From assembly GCA_902555465.1 (NCBI GenBank), contig CACDSN010000003.1, positions 1 through 64,000 on the forward strand: a DNA stretch of 64,000 nucleotides, written 5' to 3'. The position numbers and the translations under genes are program-made. The DNA comes from an uncultured Pelagibacteraceae bacterium (lineage in GTDB: Bacteria > Pseudomonadota > Alphaproteobacteria > Pelagibacterales > Pelagibacteraceae). Positions 37,673-48,282 of the stretch are shown here, piece after piece; within the stretch, counting starts at the first letter, position 1; each line of letters starts with the position of its first letter. The notes below the pieces were generated by a model. That model made no database searches. It was given only the letters and a program-made list of their open reading frames with translations, and was not told the origin of the DNA.

Positions 37673-37897
37673 ATGCAAGATCAAAAAATATTGCAAATAA
37701 TTGAAAATCTTAAAGGCAGAAGAAATTATGAAGAAAAAAAAGCTGCTAAACTTGGATTTACATCATTATATGCATATTTTGAAAATAAAATAATGAAAGA
37801 AAAAGTAGCTGATGAAGAAAAGAGTAAAGAATTAGAGGAAATTCGAAGTTTTAAAGAAAGAACGAAAACTAAGAAAAAAAGTTGTAGTTGCTGCTAA
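37673..37897 (+). CDS. Small Lys/Glu-rich protein with Cys-rich tail, unknown function
   Basis: A 74-residue protein starting 5 bp after pnp. It is charged and largely helical (YEEKKAAKLGFTSLYAYFEN, then a KEKVADEEKSKELEEI stretch) and ends in a basic, Cys-rich tail KKKSCSCC. I do not recognise a family with certainty. The position suggests co-expression with pnp. The CSCC tail could bind a metal or mark membrane attachment, but that is speculation. Its stop overlaps the convergent 37-residue gene by 4 bp. Confidence 0.65.
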   Translation: MQDQKILQIIENLKGRRNYEEKKAAKLGFTSLYAYFENKIMKEKVADEEKSKELEEIRSFKERTKTKKKSCSCC

Positions 37898-38007
37898 TTA
37901 TTTTTTTTCTTTTCCCTTTTAATTTTTCTCTTCTCTTTAAGAGAAAGTTTTGCTTTTTTCATTACACTAGAATCTTTAAATGATTTTCCACTATATCTTT
38001 TAGACAT
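37894..38007 (-). CDS. Very small basic protein (37 residues) downstream of fabI
   Basis: Frame starting with ATG at 38007: MSKRYSGKSFKDSSVMKKAK, then a Lys/Arg-rich helix ending in KKKNN. It begins one base after the fabI stop, and its stop overlaps the end of the convergent 74-residue gene by 4 bp. The net charge is strongly positive, suggesting RNA, ribosome or DNA contact. Evidence that it is real is the filled gap, the exact spacing to fabI and non-random composition; I do not recognise a family. Confidence 0.5.
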   Translation of the reverse strand: MSKRYSGKSFKDSSVMKKAKLSLKEKRKIKREKKKNN

Positions 38008-38008
38008 T

Positions 38009-38794
38009 TTAAGTTATATTTTTTGGATCTGGCATTCCAACTTTGTTATAGCCAGCATCTACATAATGAATTTCACCAGTAACACCAGCAGCCAAATCAC
38101 TCAAAAGATATAAAGCTGAATTACCAACATCATTAATATCTACATTTCTTTTTAAGAAGGAGTGATCCTCATTCCATTTATATAAGAATTTTGCATCTCC
38201 TATTGCAGAGGCAGCCAGGGTTTTAATTGGCCCTGCACTTATTGCATTTACTCTAATTTGTTTAGAACCCAAATCCCTTGCAAGATATTTTACACTTGCC
38301 TCTAAAGCAGATTTACAAACTCCCATTACATTATAATTTGGGATTGCTTTTGTTGACTCATAAGTAAGCGTAATCATACTTCCATTAGGTTTCATTATTT
38401 TAACTGCTTCTCTTGCAACTTCTGTAAATGAAAAGCATGAAATAAGCATACTCCTTAAAAAGTTTTCTCTTGATGTATTTAAATATTCACCAGATAATTC
38501 TGATTTATCTGAAAACGCTATAGCATGAACAACAAAGTCAATTTCACTCCAATTAGATTTAATATCTTCAAATAATTTAATAACATCTTCTTTTTTTTCC
38601 ACATCACAGCTGAATGTTACTTTTGAATTTAGTTTTTCAGCCAACGGTACTACTCTTTTTTTTAAAGCATCTCCTAAATATGTGAATGCTAGTTCTGCTC
38701 CTGCCTCTGCTAATTTTTGAGAAATTCCCCATGCGATTGATCTTTCATTAGCTACACCCATTATTAAACCTTTTTTGCCCTTCATTAAGCTCAT
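38009..38794 (-). CDS. fabI: Enoyl-ACP reductase (NADH), FabI
   Basis: A 261-residue short-chain-dehydrogenase-type enzyme that performs the last reduction in each round of fatty-acid elongation. GLIMGVANERSIAWGISQKL is the FabI nucleotide motif. The catalytic Tyr/Lys region is YNVMGVCKSALEASVKYLA, and the substrate loop SAGPIKTLAASAIGD is present. The length is typical. It is the third gene of fabA-fabB-fabI, 2 bp after fabB. Confidence 0.96.
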   Translation of the reverse strand: MSLMKGKKGLIMGVANERSIAWGISQKLAEAGAELAFTYLGDALKKRVVPLAEKLNSKVTFSCDVEKKEDVIKLFEDIKSNWSEIDFVVHAIAFSDKSELSGEYLNTSRENFLRSMLISCFSFTEVAREAVKIMKPNGSMITLTYESTKAIPNYNVMGVCKSALEASVKYLARDLGSKQIRVNAISAGPIKTLAASAIGDAKFLYKWNEDHSFLKRNVDINDVGNSALYLLSDLAAGVTGEIHYVDAGYNKVGMPDPKNIT

Positions 38795-38796
38795 TT

Positions 38797-40008
38797 TTAA
38801 ACCTTTTCAAAAATTAAAGACGCATTGGTCCCACCAAAACCAAAGCTATTAGACATAACTGAATTTAATTCCACATCCTTTTCAGTTTGAGTAATAATAG
38901 GGAATTTTTTAGCATCTTCATCCATATCATTTATATTTGCTGATGCGGTTATAAAATTGTTTTTCATCATTATTAAACTATAAATAGCCTCATGAACTGA
39001 TGCAGCTCCTAAAGGATGGCCAGACAGGGATTTAGTTGAGCTGATTTTAGGAATTTTAGATCCAAAAGTTTCTCCGACTGCATTTAACTCTGTAATGTCA
39101 CCTACCGGTGTTGAAGTTCCATGAGTATTTAAATAATCAATTTTATTTTTTGATGTTGCGAGTGCCATTTTCATACATCTAATAGCTCCTTCACCAGATG
39201 GAGCTACCATATCATAACCATCAGAAGTTGCTCCATAACCCGTCAATTCTGCATATATTTTTGCACCTCTAGATTTTGCGTGTTCATATTCTTCAAGAAC
39301 AAGAACACCCGCACCTCCAGCAATTACAAATCCATCTCTAGTTTTATCGTATGCTCTAGAAGCTTTTTCAGGTGTATCATTATATTTTGAAGATAATGCT
39401 GTCATGGCATCAAACATAGCAGTCATCGCCCAATGAATTTCCTCACTTCCTCCTGCAAAAACAATATCTTGTTTACCCATTTGAATTAACTCCATAGAAT
39501 TACCAATACAATGTCCACTAGTAGCACATGCAGAACTCATGGTGTAATTAGTTCCTTTAATTTTAAATGGAACCGCAAGTGTTGCAGATGCGGTACTAGC
39601 CATAGTTCTTGGAACAATGAAAGGACCCATTAGCTTTGGTGTTTTTGCTCTTGTTTTATCTGCGGCAAGTATAACATTTTCAATGGAAGGTCCTCCAGAA
39701 CCCATAACAATCCCAGTTTTAAAATTACTTACATCTTTTTCTTCTAAGCCAGAGTCCTCGATAGCTTCTTTCATTGCTATATAATTGTAGGCAGAGCCAG
39801 AACCCATAAACCTAATTGTTTTTCTATCTATATGATCTTCAAGCTTAATATTAGGTTTACCATGAATATGACTTTTAAGATTATGCTCCTTATATTCCTC
39901 AGAGAACGAAATTCCAGATTTTGAATTTAATAACGATTGTTTTACATCCTCTTGATTATTTCCTAGACAGGAAACTATGCCTAAACCTGTTACAACTACT
40001 CTTCTCAT
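38797..40008 (-). CDS. fabB: Beta-ketoacyl-ACP synthase I, FabB
   Basis: A 403-residue condensing enzyme of type II fatty-acid synthesis, needed for unsaturated chains together with FabA. Catalytic Cys in [12 protein letters not shown]; the two His in [11 protein letters not shown] and [13 protein letters not shown]-terminus [17 protein letters not shown]. It overlaps fabA by one base. The FabA-FabB pairing indicates anaerobic-type unsaturated fatty-acid synthesis. Confidence 0.96.
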   Translation of the reverse strand: MRRVVVTGLGIVSCLGNNQEDVKQSLLNSKSGISFSEEYKEHNLKSHIHGKPNIKLEDHIDRKTIRFMGSGSAYNYIAMKEAIEDSGLEEKDVSNFKTGIVMGSGGPSIENVILAADKTRAKTPKLMGPFIVPRTMASTASATLAVPFKIKGTNYTMSSACATSGHCIGNSMELIQMGKQDIVFAGGSEEIHWAMTAMFDAMTALSSKYNDTPEKASRAYDKTRDGFVIAGGAGVLVLEEYEHAKSRGAKIYAELTGYGATSDGYDMVAPSGEGAIRCMKMALATSKNKIDYLNTHGTSTPVGDITELNAVGETFGSKIPKISSTKSLSGHPLGAASVHEAIYSLIMMKNNFITASANINDMDEDAKKFPIITQTEKDVELNSVMSNSFGFGGTNASLIFEKV

Positions 40009-40508
40009 TATTTAAATAATCCTACCTTTAAATTTTCTGCAGAATAAATTTTTTTTCCATCTGCTAATAATATACCATTTGCGAGGCCAACTGTAGTTTC
40101 TCCTTTAATTATTATTCTTTTCATATCTATTTCATAAGTGGCTTTTTTAACATTTTTTAGAACTTCTCCAGTAAATTTAACCGTACTTACGCCTAAAGCT
40201 CTTCCTCTACCAGGATTTCCAAGCCATCCAAGATAAAATCCAACTAATTGCCACATCGCATCCAAACCTAAACATCCTGGCATAACTGGATCCTCTTTAA
40301 AGTGACAATTAAAAAACCATAAATCATCTTTAATATCCAACTCAGCTTTAATTAATCCTTTTTTATATGTTCCAGTATTTTCACTAATTTCAGTAATTCT
40401 GTCAAACATCAGCATTGGAGGAAGGGGTAATTTTGCATTTCCTGGGCCAAATAATCCACCTTCTCCGCAGTGAATTAACTCATCGTAGGTATAGGAGTTT
40501 TTTTTCAT
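40008..40508 (-). CDS. fabA: 3-Hydroxydecanoyl-ACP dehydratase/isomerase, FabA
   Basis: A 166-residue hot-dog-fold enzyme that dehydrates beta-hydroxydecanoyl-ACP and isomerises the product to the cis-3 form, the branch point for unsaturated fatty acids. Catalytic His in [19 protein letters not shown] and the Asp of GLDAMWQL are present. It heads fabA-fabB-fabI. It diverges from irr across a 69-bp gap that contains an Irr-type palindrome over the likely promoter region (minus-strand TATAAT at 40546-40541). Confidence 0.97.
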   Translation of the reverse strand: MKKNSYTYDELIHCGEGGLFGPGNAKLPLPPMLMFDRITEISENTGTYKKGLIKAELDIKDDLWFFNCHFKEDPVMPGCLGLDAMWQLVGFYLGWLGNPGRGRALGVSTVKFTGEVLKNVKKATYEIDMKRIIIKGETTVGLANGILLADGKKIYSAENLKVGLFK

Positions 40509-40526
40509 AAAAGTTTAACCTTAATA

Positions 40527-40538
40527 CTTGATTTCAAG
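40527..40538. promoter_or_regulatory. Perfect inverted repeat in the fabA/irr gap
   Basis: CTTGATTTCAAG is a perfect 5-bp inverted repeat with a 2-bp centre. It lies between the fabA start and the putative fabA -10 on the minus strand, so it would be just downstream of the fabA transcription start. It could be an operator for a fatty-acid regulator or chance; there is no second copy in the window that I noticed. Confidence 0.3.
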
Positions 40539-40558
40539 CAATTATAACATTACTATAG

Positions 40559-40575
40559 TTTAGAATAATTATAAA
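40559..40575. promoter_or_regulatory. Irr-box/iron control element-like operator at irr
   Basis: TTTAGAATAATTATAAA, one mismatch from the iron control element consensus as I remember it (TTTAGAA-N3-TTCTAAA). It ends two bases before the irr ATG and touches a possible irr -10 (TATAGT, 40554-40559), a good place for autorepression. It also overlaps the -35 area of the putative fabA promoter. Its reverse complement differs from the katG-side copy by a single spacer base. Confidence 0.68.
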
Positions 40576-40577
40576 GT

Positions 40578-41003
40578 ATGACAAAAGCTGAGACAAATTT
40601 CTTAGTAAAATTAAGAAGTTCTGGGTTAAGACCAACAAAGCAAAGAATTAAAATTTGCGAAGTGTTGTTTAATCGAGATAAAACTTTTCATTTTTCGATA
40701 AATGATTTAACAAATATTATTCAAAATCAACACAATGAAAAAATTTCATTAGCTACCGTGTATAATACAGTACATGCATTTAAAAAAAAAGGTTACTTGA
40801 AAGAAATTAATATTGGAAACGATATGTCGTATTTTGATACAAATACAACTTCACACCATCATTTCTATGATGAGCAGACTAAAGAATTAATTGATATTAA
40901 TTCTCAAGAAGTTGAAATAAAAAAGACACCAACACCTCCAAATGGAAAAAAAATTGAAGGTGTTGAAGTTACTTTTAAAATCTCAAAAAAATCTAGTTTA
41001 TAA
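40578..41003 (+). CDS. irr: Irr-type iron response regulator (Fur family)
   Basis: A 141-residue Fur-family protein. The winged helix carries LRPTKQRIKICEVLFNRD and SLATVYNTVHAFKKKGYLKE; the C-terminal domain carries the Irr hallmark triple His in SHHHFYDEQTKEL. Irr senses iron through haem and its synthesis, and controls haem, Fe-S and iron-storage genes in alphaproteobacteria. The GCPW haem motif of Bradyrhizobium Irr is absent. The gene arrangement (irr divergent from fabA-fabB-fabI) matches rhizobia. Irr-type palindromes are found at both its ends, which supports the Irr call over Fur or PerR. Confidence 0.88.
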   Translation: MTKAETNFLVKLRSSGLRPTKQRIKICEVLFNRDKTFHFSINDLTNIIQNQHNEKISLATVYNTVHAFKKKGYLKEINIGNDMSYFDTNTTSHHHFYDEQTKELIDINSQEVEIKKTPTPPNGKKIEGVEVTFKISKKSSL

Positions 41004-41013
41004 TCATTCTAAA
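40997..41013. promoter_or_regulatory. Irr-box/iron control element-like operator upstream of katG
   Basis: TTTATAATCATTCTAAA, again one mismatch from TTTAGAA-N3-TTCTAAA, on the opposite arm from the irr-side copy. It includes the irr stop codon and ends four bases before the -35 of the katG promoter. A regulator bound here could either block or contact RNA polymerase. Confidence 0.68.
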
Positions 41014-41017
41014 CTAC

Positions 41018-43279
<2,262 letters not shown>

Positions 43280-43294
43280 AAAAGGGACAAACTT

Positions 43295-43888
43295 ATGGCG
43301 GAAATGAGTTTTGAGGATTTTTATAAAGTACCAGACTTAAAGTTTGATATTTTTAGACTTAGAAAAGATTTAGAAAAAGTATTAGAGAGAAAAAAATTTG
43401 AATCTCCTGGAGTTACTCACTTTGGAGCAATCCCACTTAATAGAGTTCCTAACGATAAAAGTTCAATTGAAGGGAATAATGTACGAGGTAAATACTGGAC
43501 TATTGCTGACGAGACTGGAAAAGAAGTGTCTAGAGATATAGATATTGATGAATCGAAATATACAGAACTTGTTCCAGAATTTGAGGATACTTACTTTAAA
43601 GAAGTATATAATAGCCTAAAAAATAGATTTAAATTAGGTAGAGTTAGACTTCTTTTAAAAGAACCAAGATCCACCTTAAGTTGGCATAAAGATCCAGAAC
43701 CTAGACTGCACATACCCATTGTAACTAATAAAGGATGCATGATGGTTATAGAAAACGTAGCTAAACACATGCCCGCTGACGGTACAGCAACAATTACAAA
43801 TAATAAAAAATTTCATAATTTTTTTAATGGTGGAGAGCAGGCGCGAGTTCATCTTGTAGCATGTGTATTAGAGGATCCCTTTAACTAA
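43295..43888 (+). CDS. Aspartyl/asparaginyl beta-hydroxylase-like 2-oxoglutarate Fe(II) oxygenase
   Basis: A 197-residue protein 15 bp after katG, preceded by GGGA-type ribosome binding site sequence. The jelly-roll signature is LSWHKDPEPRLHIPIV (H-x-D iron ligands) and, towards the C-terminus, ARVHLVACVLEDP (distal His, with Arg for 2-oxoglutarate). It should hydroxylate a protein side chain or a small molecule using Fe(II) and 2-oxoglutarate; the substrate is unknown. Co-transcription with katG would put an iron enzyme under the same Irr-type control. It ends in a 4-bp overlap with the convergent SH3 gene. Confidence 0.75.
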   Translation: MAEMSFEDFYKVPDLKFDIFRLRKDLEKVLERKKFESPGVTHFGAIPLNRVPNDKSSIEGNNVRGKYWTIADETGKEVSRDIDIDESKYTELVPEFEDTYFKEVYNSLKNRFKLGRVRLLLKEPRSTLSWHKDPEPRLHIPIVTNKGCMMVIENVAKHMPADGTATITNNKKFHNFFNGGEQARVHLVACVLEDPFN

Positions 43889-44340
43889 TTTGGAAGTTTA
43901 CCCCAAAAATTATCAAACAAGATCCACCCCTTGAGATCGACATTTGCTATTTTACACCAATTATTTTTGCATTTTTTAATCAAAATAAGCTTTCCCTTTT
44001 CAGCTAATGCGACTGGTTCAGAGAATTTAGTAGGTTTAGAAAAAATATATTGATTCTTAATTAATATAACCGAGTTAGATTTTTTTAACTGAGAAGTGTG
44101 AATCCATCCACTATTATGTTTATGATCGATTATTCTTTTAAAATTTTCTTTTTTATCAATTACTTTAATTGGTAAATATTTTTTTACATAAACATATTTA
44201 ATTGGATATTCAAAACTAGGGCCAAATCTGACATTTACTTTATTATTTTTTAGCATAACAAATTCTTCAGAAAAGGAAATATTAATAGGAAAAATTAACA
44301 AAAAAAATATGAAAGAACAAATTATAATTCGCATACACAA
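43885..44340 (-). CDS. Exported SH3-domain protein
   Basis: A 151-residue protein with a signal peptide (about 1-24, hydrophobic MRIIICSFIFFLLIF, ending in SFS). Two bacterial SH3-like repeats follow: KNNKVNVRFGPSFEYPIKYV with GWIHTSQL, and YIFSKPTKFSEPVALAEKG with WCKIANVDLKGWI. Such domains bind peptidoglycan peptides or act as periplasmic adaptors. Its start overlaps the 3' end of the ThiF/MoeB gene by 19 bp. This DUF1058-type protein is common in alphaproteobacteria; its function is unproven. Confidence 0.8.
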   Translation of the reverse strand: MCMRIIICSFIFFLLIFPINISFSEEFVMLKNNKVNVRFGPSFEYPIKYVYVKKYLPIKVIDKKENFKRIIDHKHNSGWIHTSQLKKSNSVILIKNQYIFSKPTKFSEPVALAEKGKLILIKKCKNNWCKIANVDLKGWILFDNFWGKLPN

Positions 44341-45074
44341 TTTTTAATTTTTTTAAATTTTACTATTCTTAGCTTTAAACTTAATGTATTTAAAATTAAT
44401 ATAGAATTCTCTAAAACATTTTTAGATCCAATTATTATTTTAATTACTTCATTAGCTTGAAAAGATCCAACTATACTAGCAGTAGATCCAAGGATCCCTT
44501 CTTGATCACAATTTAAAATATCATCTGATGGTTTTTCCTGATAGAAACAATTTAAACAAGCGCTTTTTTTATTTTTAAAATTAAATACAAATATATGTCC
44601 ATCATATTTACTTATAGCACCAACTACCAATTTTTTTTTAAACTCAAAAGATTTATTATTAAGTAAAAATTTTGTATCGAAATTATCAGAAGCATCAACT
44701 ATTATATGATATTTTGAAATTATTTTATCTACATTTTTTTTATCTATTTTTTTTTTATAAATATTAATTTTAACTAAAGGATTAGTATTTTTCAGTTTTT
44801 GTTTTAAAACATCAACTTTATACTTATTTATATCATTTGTATTAAATAAAGTCTGCCGGTTGAGGTTTGATAGAGAAACTTTATCATAATCTATTATTCC
44901 GATTTCTCCAACTCCAGCCCTACACAATAAATCAGCAACTGGACATCCAAGTCCACCCGCACCAACTATAAACACTTTTGATAAAGAAATTTTTTTTTGT
45001 CCTAAAATTCCAATATTTTTAAGAACTATTTGACGAGAATATCTATCTATATAATTTTTACCTACTTGACTCAT
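44322..45074 (-). CDS. ThiF/MoeB/HesA family adenylyltransferase
   Basis: A 250-residue E1-like enzyme that adenylates the C-terminal Gly of a ThiS/MoaD-type sulfur carrier. The nucleotide site is VFIVGAGGLGCPVADLLCRA, followed by IIDYDKVSLSNLNRQTLF. One zinc CxxC (CLNCFYQE) is present; the second pair at the C-terminus reads NCVCEL, a CxC instead of CxxC. Which carrier it serves (molybdopterin, thiamine or other) cannot be told from the sequence. It overlaps dut by 4 bp and the SH3 gene by 19 bp. Confidence 0.85.
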   Translation of the reverse strand: MSQVGKNYIDRYSRQIVLKNIGILGQKKISLSKVFIVGAGGLGCPVADLLCRAGVGEIGIIDYDKVSLSNLNRQTLFNTNDINKYKVDVLKQKLKNTNPLVKINIYKKKIDKKNVDKIISKYHIIVDASDNFDTKFLLNNKSFEFKKKLVVGAISKYDGHIFVFNFKNKKSACLNCFYQEKPSDDILNCDQEGILGSTASIVGSFQANEVIKIIIGSKNVLENSILILNTLSLKLRIVKFKKIKNCVCEL

Positions 45075-45508
45075 TTTCCAGTAGATCCAAAACCACCCTC
45101 ACCTCTTATTGTTTCAGGAAGATCATTTACTTCTTCAAAGGCAGCTTTAATTATTGGAACTAGAACAATTTGAGCAATTCTGTCATCGTTATTTACAGTA
45201 AATTTTTTATCACCATGATTGAATAGTATAACTTTTAATTCTCCGCGATAATCACTATCAATTGTACCAGGAGTATTTAAGATCGAAATATTATTTTTAG
45301 CTGCCAAACCTGATCTGGGTCTTATTTGAATTTCTGTATTATTTGGTATCGCTATAGAAAGCCCTGTTGGTATTATCTCTAACTTATTAGGCATTATAGA
45401 AACAGGTTTTTCTAAAAATGCCATAATATCCATACCTGAAGATCCTTCAGTTTTATAACTTGGCAATTTTACTTTTGAATTTAGTTTTTTTACTAGGATT
45501 TTAACCAT
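45071..45508 (-). CDS. dut: dUTP diphosphatase
   Basis: A 145-residue trimeric dUTPase that removes dUTP and supplies dUMP for thymidylate synthesis. The five motifs are visible: EGSSGMDIMA, RPRSGLA, NTPGTIDSDYRGE, RIAQIVLVP and GEGGFGSTGK. It overlaps coaBC by 8 bp, the conserved coaBC-dut pair. Confidence 0.97.
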   Translation of the reverse strand: MVKILVKKLNSKVKLPSYKTEGSSGMDIMAFLEKPVSIMPNKLEIIPTGLSIAIPNNTEIQIRPRSGLAAKNNISILNTPGTIDSDYRGELKVILFNHGDKKFTVNNDDRIAQIVLVPIIKAAFEEVNDLPETIRGEGGFGSTGK

Positions 45509-46712
45509 TTGCTCTTAGTTCGCTAGAAATTTTTTCTACCAACTCTTTAGCAATCATTTCTTTGGTATTTAAAGGAATATTTTCAATATCAACTTTATTT
45601 TTTTGGAATATTTTTATTTCATTAAAATCACTATCAAAACCTATATTTTTATTTGATACATCATTTGCAATTATCCAATCACAGTTCTTTTCATTTAATT
45701 TTTTAATTGAATTTCTCTCTAAATTTTTCGTTTCTGCGGAAAAACCTATTACAAGTTGTGGTCTTAATTTGTTGTGTTTAGAAGTATAATCAAGAATATC
45801 TTTCGTTTTCTCAATTTCCAAATTTTGTAGGTTTGTCTTCTTGATTTTATCACTATTGATTTTTGTAGTTCTAAAATCTGCAACTGCAGCGGTAAATATT
45901 GCTACATCTACGGGAAGATTTTGAATAGTTTTTTCATACATTTCTTGAGCACTATCAATATTAAAAACTTTTACACCTTCAGGTGATTTTAGATTTGTTG
46001 GACCGGAAATTAATGTTGTATCAAAACCATTTTTTTGAAGTGCATCAGCTATAGCATAACCTTGCTTGCCTGATGATCTATTTGTAATAAATCTAACTGG
46101 ATCTATAAACTCTCTGGTTGGTCCAGCTGTTACCAAAGCTTTGAACATCTTATTTTCCTCTTTATTTTTAAAATACTCATTTATTCTAAGAGAAATATTT
46201 AAAGGTTCAGAGAATTTACCAGCACCGTATTCTCCACATGCCATTTCACCAATTTCAGGATCTATTATTTTATAACCTGATGAAATAAGTTTTTTTAAGT
46301 TTAATTGTGTTAAATTATTTTCCCACATTCTTACATTCATTGAGGGCGCAATAAATATATCTTTGTTTGAAGCAAGAGCTACTGTTGTTGCCAAATCTTC
46401 AGCTAATCCATAAGTTAACTGAGCTACTTTATTAGCTGTGATTGGCGCGAATAAAACAACATCAGCCCATCTAGATAAAGATATATGATCCATTTCTGCT
46501 TCATTTTTATAATCAAACAAATCTGTATAAACTTTTTCATTTGATAGAGAGCTAACTGATAAAGGTGTTATAAATTCTAAGGCTCCTTTCGTAAGAATTG
46601 TTTTAATTTTACATTGATTTTTTTTAAATATTCTTATCAATTCTAATGATTTATAGGCAGCTATACCACCACAAATTATAAGTAAAACTTTTTTATTCTG
46701 CAAATTTTTCAT
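45501..46712 (-). CDS. coaBC: Bifunctional phosphopantothenoylcysteine decarboxylase/synthetase
   Basis: A 403-residue enzyme of coenzyme A synthesis. The N-terminal flavin-dependent CoaC half (1-180) has ITGG-like start LIICGGIAAYKSLELIR, the catalytic block APSMNVRMWEN and the Cys loop ACGEYGAGKF. The C-terminal CoaB half (about 188-403) has VTAGPTREFIDPVRFITN and the KKTNLQN region. It lies 7 bp after ubiB in ubiE-ubiB-coaBC-dut. Confidence 0.96.
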   Translation of the reverse strand: MKNLQNKKVLLIICGGIAAYKSLELIRIFKKNQCKIKTILTKGALEFITPLSVSSLSNEKVYTDLFDYKNEAEMDHISLSRWADVVLFAPITANKVAQLTYGLAEDLATTVALASNKDIFIAPSMNVRMWENNLTQLNLKKLISSGYKIIDPEIGEMACGEYGAGKFSEPLNISLRINEYFKNKEENKMFKALVTAGPTREFIDPVRFITNRSSGKQGYAIADALQKNGFDTTLISGPTNLKSPEGVKVFNIDSAQEMYEKTIQNLPVDVAIFTAAVADFRTTKINSDKIKKTNLQNLEIEKTKDILDYTSKHNKLRPQLVIGFSAETKNLERNSIKKLNEKNCDWIIANDVSNKNIGFDSDFNEIKIFQKNKVDIENIPLNTKEMIAKELVEKISSELRANG

Positions 46713-46719
46713 TTTTAAA

Positions 46720-48282
46720 TTAAAATACTATGATCGATAAAATTACAAGAAATAATAATCCAATAATACTTTGATTTTTAAAAGACTTAAGTTCCATTTT
46801 TTTTTCATTTAAAGAAGAATATGCATTTGAATTCTGTGGAATTTGTCCACTAGCAAGGAATGTAAGGGCTTGATTAGCTTTATCCATAACTTGAGGTAAT
46901 TCAGGTAATTTCTTAATAACTTCTGAAGTATCTTTTAAGATATTTCCAATTTCAGCAATTGGATCTTTTGTTTCTTTGAGCCATTTTTCTAAAACTGGTT
47001 GTGAAATTTGCCAAATATTTGCATCTGGATCAAGTTTTCTTGCTACACCTTCAACCACTACCATAGTTTTTTGAAGTAATAACAGTTGCGGTTGTGTTTG
47101 CATATTAAATTTTTCAGTTATATCAAATAATTGTTTAAGCAATTTACCACCAGAAATATCTTTAACAGATTGACCAAATATTGGTTCACCGATTGATCTC
47201 AATGCTTGAGCAAGTTCCTCGTTGTTTACATTTTGTGGAACTAAACCTGCTGCAATATGGACTTGTGCTACTTTTTTATAATCTCTCTGAATAAATCCAT
47301 AAAGAATTTCAGCTAAAAACCTTCTATTTATTTTATCTATTCTTCCCATAATCCCAAAATCTATAAAAATTAATTGACCACTATTATCAACAAGTAAATT
47401 GCCTTGGTGCATATCTGCATGGAAGTATCCATCTCTTACTGCATGTCTTAGAAAGTGTTGAATTATATCTCTAGCTAAATTTTTAAGATTTATGCCTAAT
47501 GATTTTATTTTTTCTACTTCTCTTATAGAAATTGCTTCTACCCAGTCTAATGTAAGAACATTATCACTTGTAAGTTTCCAATAAATTTTAGGAATTTTAA
47601 ATCCCGCATCATTACGTGTATTCTCATAAAATTCATTTGCTGCAGCAGCTTCAAATCTTAAATCCATTTCATGGTTTGTTATTTCTTTCAATAAAAAAAC
47701 AACTTCAACTAGTTTAAGTCTTTTTGTTTTTTTTACCAAAGACTCAATAACATATGCTAGAAGCATTAAGGCTTCAATTTCATCATTAAATACTCTTTTG
47801 ATATCTGGTCTTAAAACTTTTATTGCAACTTCTTTTAAAACTCCCTCATCTTTAATTTGCGCTTTATGAACTTGCGCAATAGATGCTGCGGCAATCGGTT
47901 CTGAAATATTTATAAAATCTTTATAATTCTCATTTCCAAGTCCAGCTTTAATTTCATTTAGAGCTACATCTTTTGAAAACGCTGGAACTTTATCCTGAAG
48001 TATTTGCAATTGATCAGATAGTTTTTCTCCAATTATATCTGGTCTAGTTGCTAAAAATTGACCAAGTTTTATAAATGTAATACCCATGGATTCTAAAGAT
48101 CTACACAATCTTTCCTCCTCAGTATGATCTTTACTTAAATTTTTTTCCCCAAATAATCCTAAAATGTTAAAAAAAATCTTGATAAGTATTGGAATTTCAT
48201 AAACTTTAGAAACAATATTCAATGCATCTGAAAGTGCTAATTTTCTACCAATTTTAAATAATGTAAATATTTTTTTTATCAT
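46720..48282 (-). CDS. ubiB: UbiB family atypical kinase for ubiquinone synthesis
   Basis: A 520-residue protein of the ABC1/ADCK/UbiB family, a membrane-bound ATPase/kinase needed for ubiquinone production. The KxGQ motif is in FIKLGQFLATRPD, the Ala-rich loop is EPIAAASIAQVHKA and the catalytic part HADMHQGNLLVDNSGQ leads to IFIDFGIMG. A membrane segment is at the C-terminus (IIGLLFLVILSIIVF). It overlaps ubiE by one base. Confidence 0.95.
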   Translation of the reverse strand: MIKKIFTLFKIGRKLALSDALNIVSKVYEIPILIKIFFNILGLFGEKNLSKDHTEEERLCRSLESMGITFIKLGQFLATRPDIIGEKLSDQLQILQDKVPAFSKDVALNEIKAGLGNENYKDFINISEPIAAASIAQVHKAQIKDEGVLKEVAIKVLRPDIKRVFNDEIEALMLLAYVIESLVKKTKRLKLVEVVFLLKEITNHEMDLRFEAAAANEFYENTRNDAGFKIPKIYWKLTSDNVLTLDWVEAISIREVEKIKSLGINLKNLARDIIQHFLRHAVRDGYFHADMHQGNLLVDNSGQLIFIDFGIMGRIDKINRRFLAEILYGFIQRDYKKVAQVHIAAGLVPQNVNNEELAQALRSIGEPIFGQSVKDISGGKLLKQLFDITEKFNMQTQPQLLLLQKTMVVVEGVARKLDPDANIWQISQPVLEKWLKETKDPIAEIGNILKDTSEVIKKLPELPQVMDKANQALTFLASGQIPQNSNAYSSLNEKKMELKSFKNQSIIGLLFLVILSIIVF

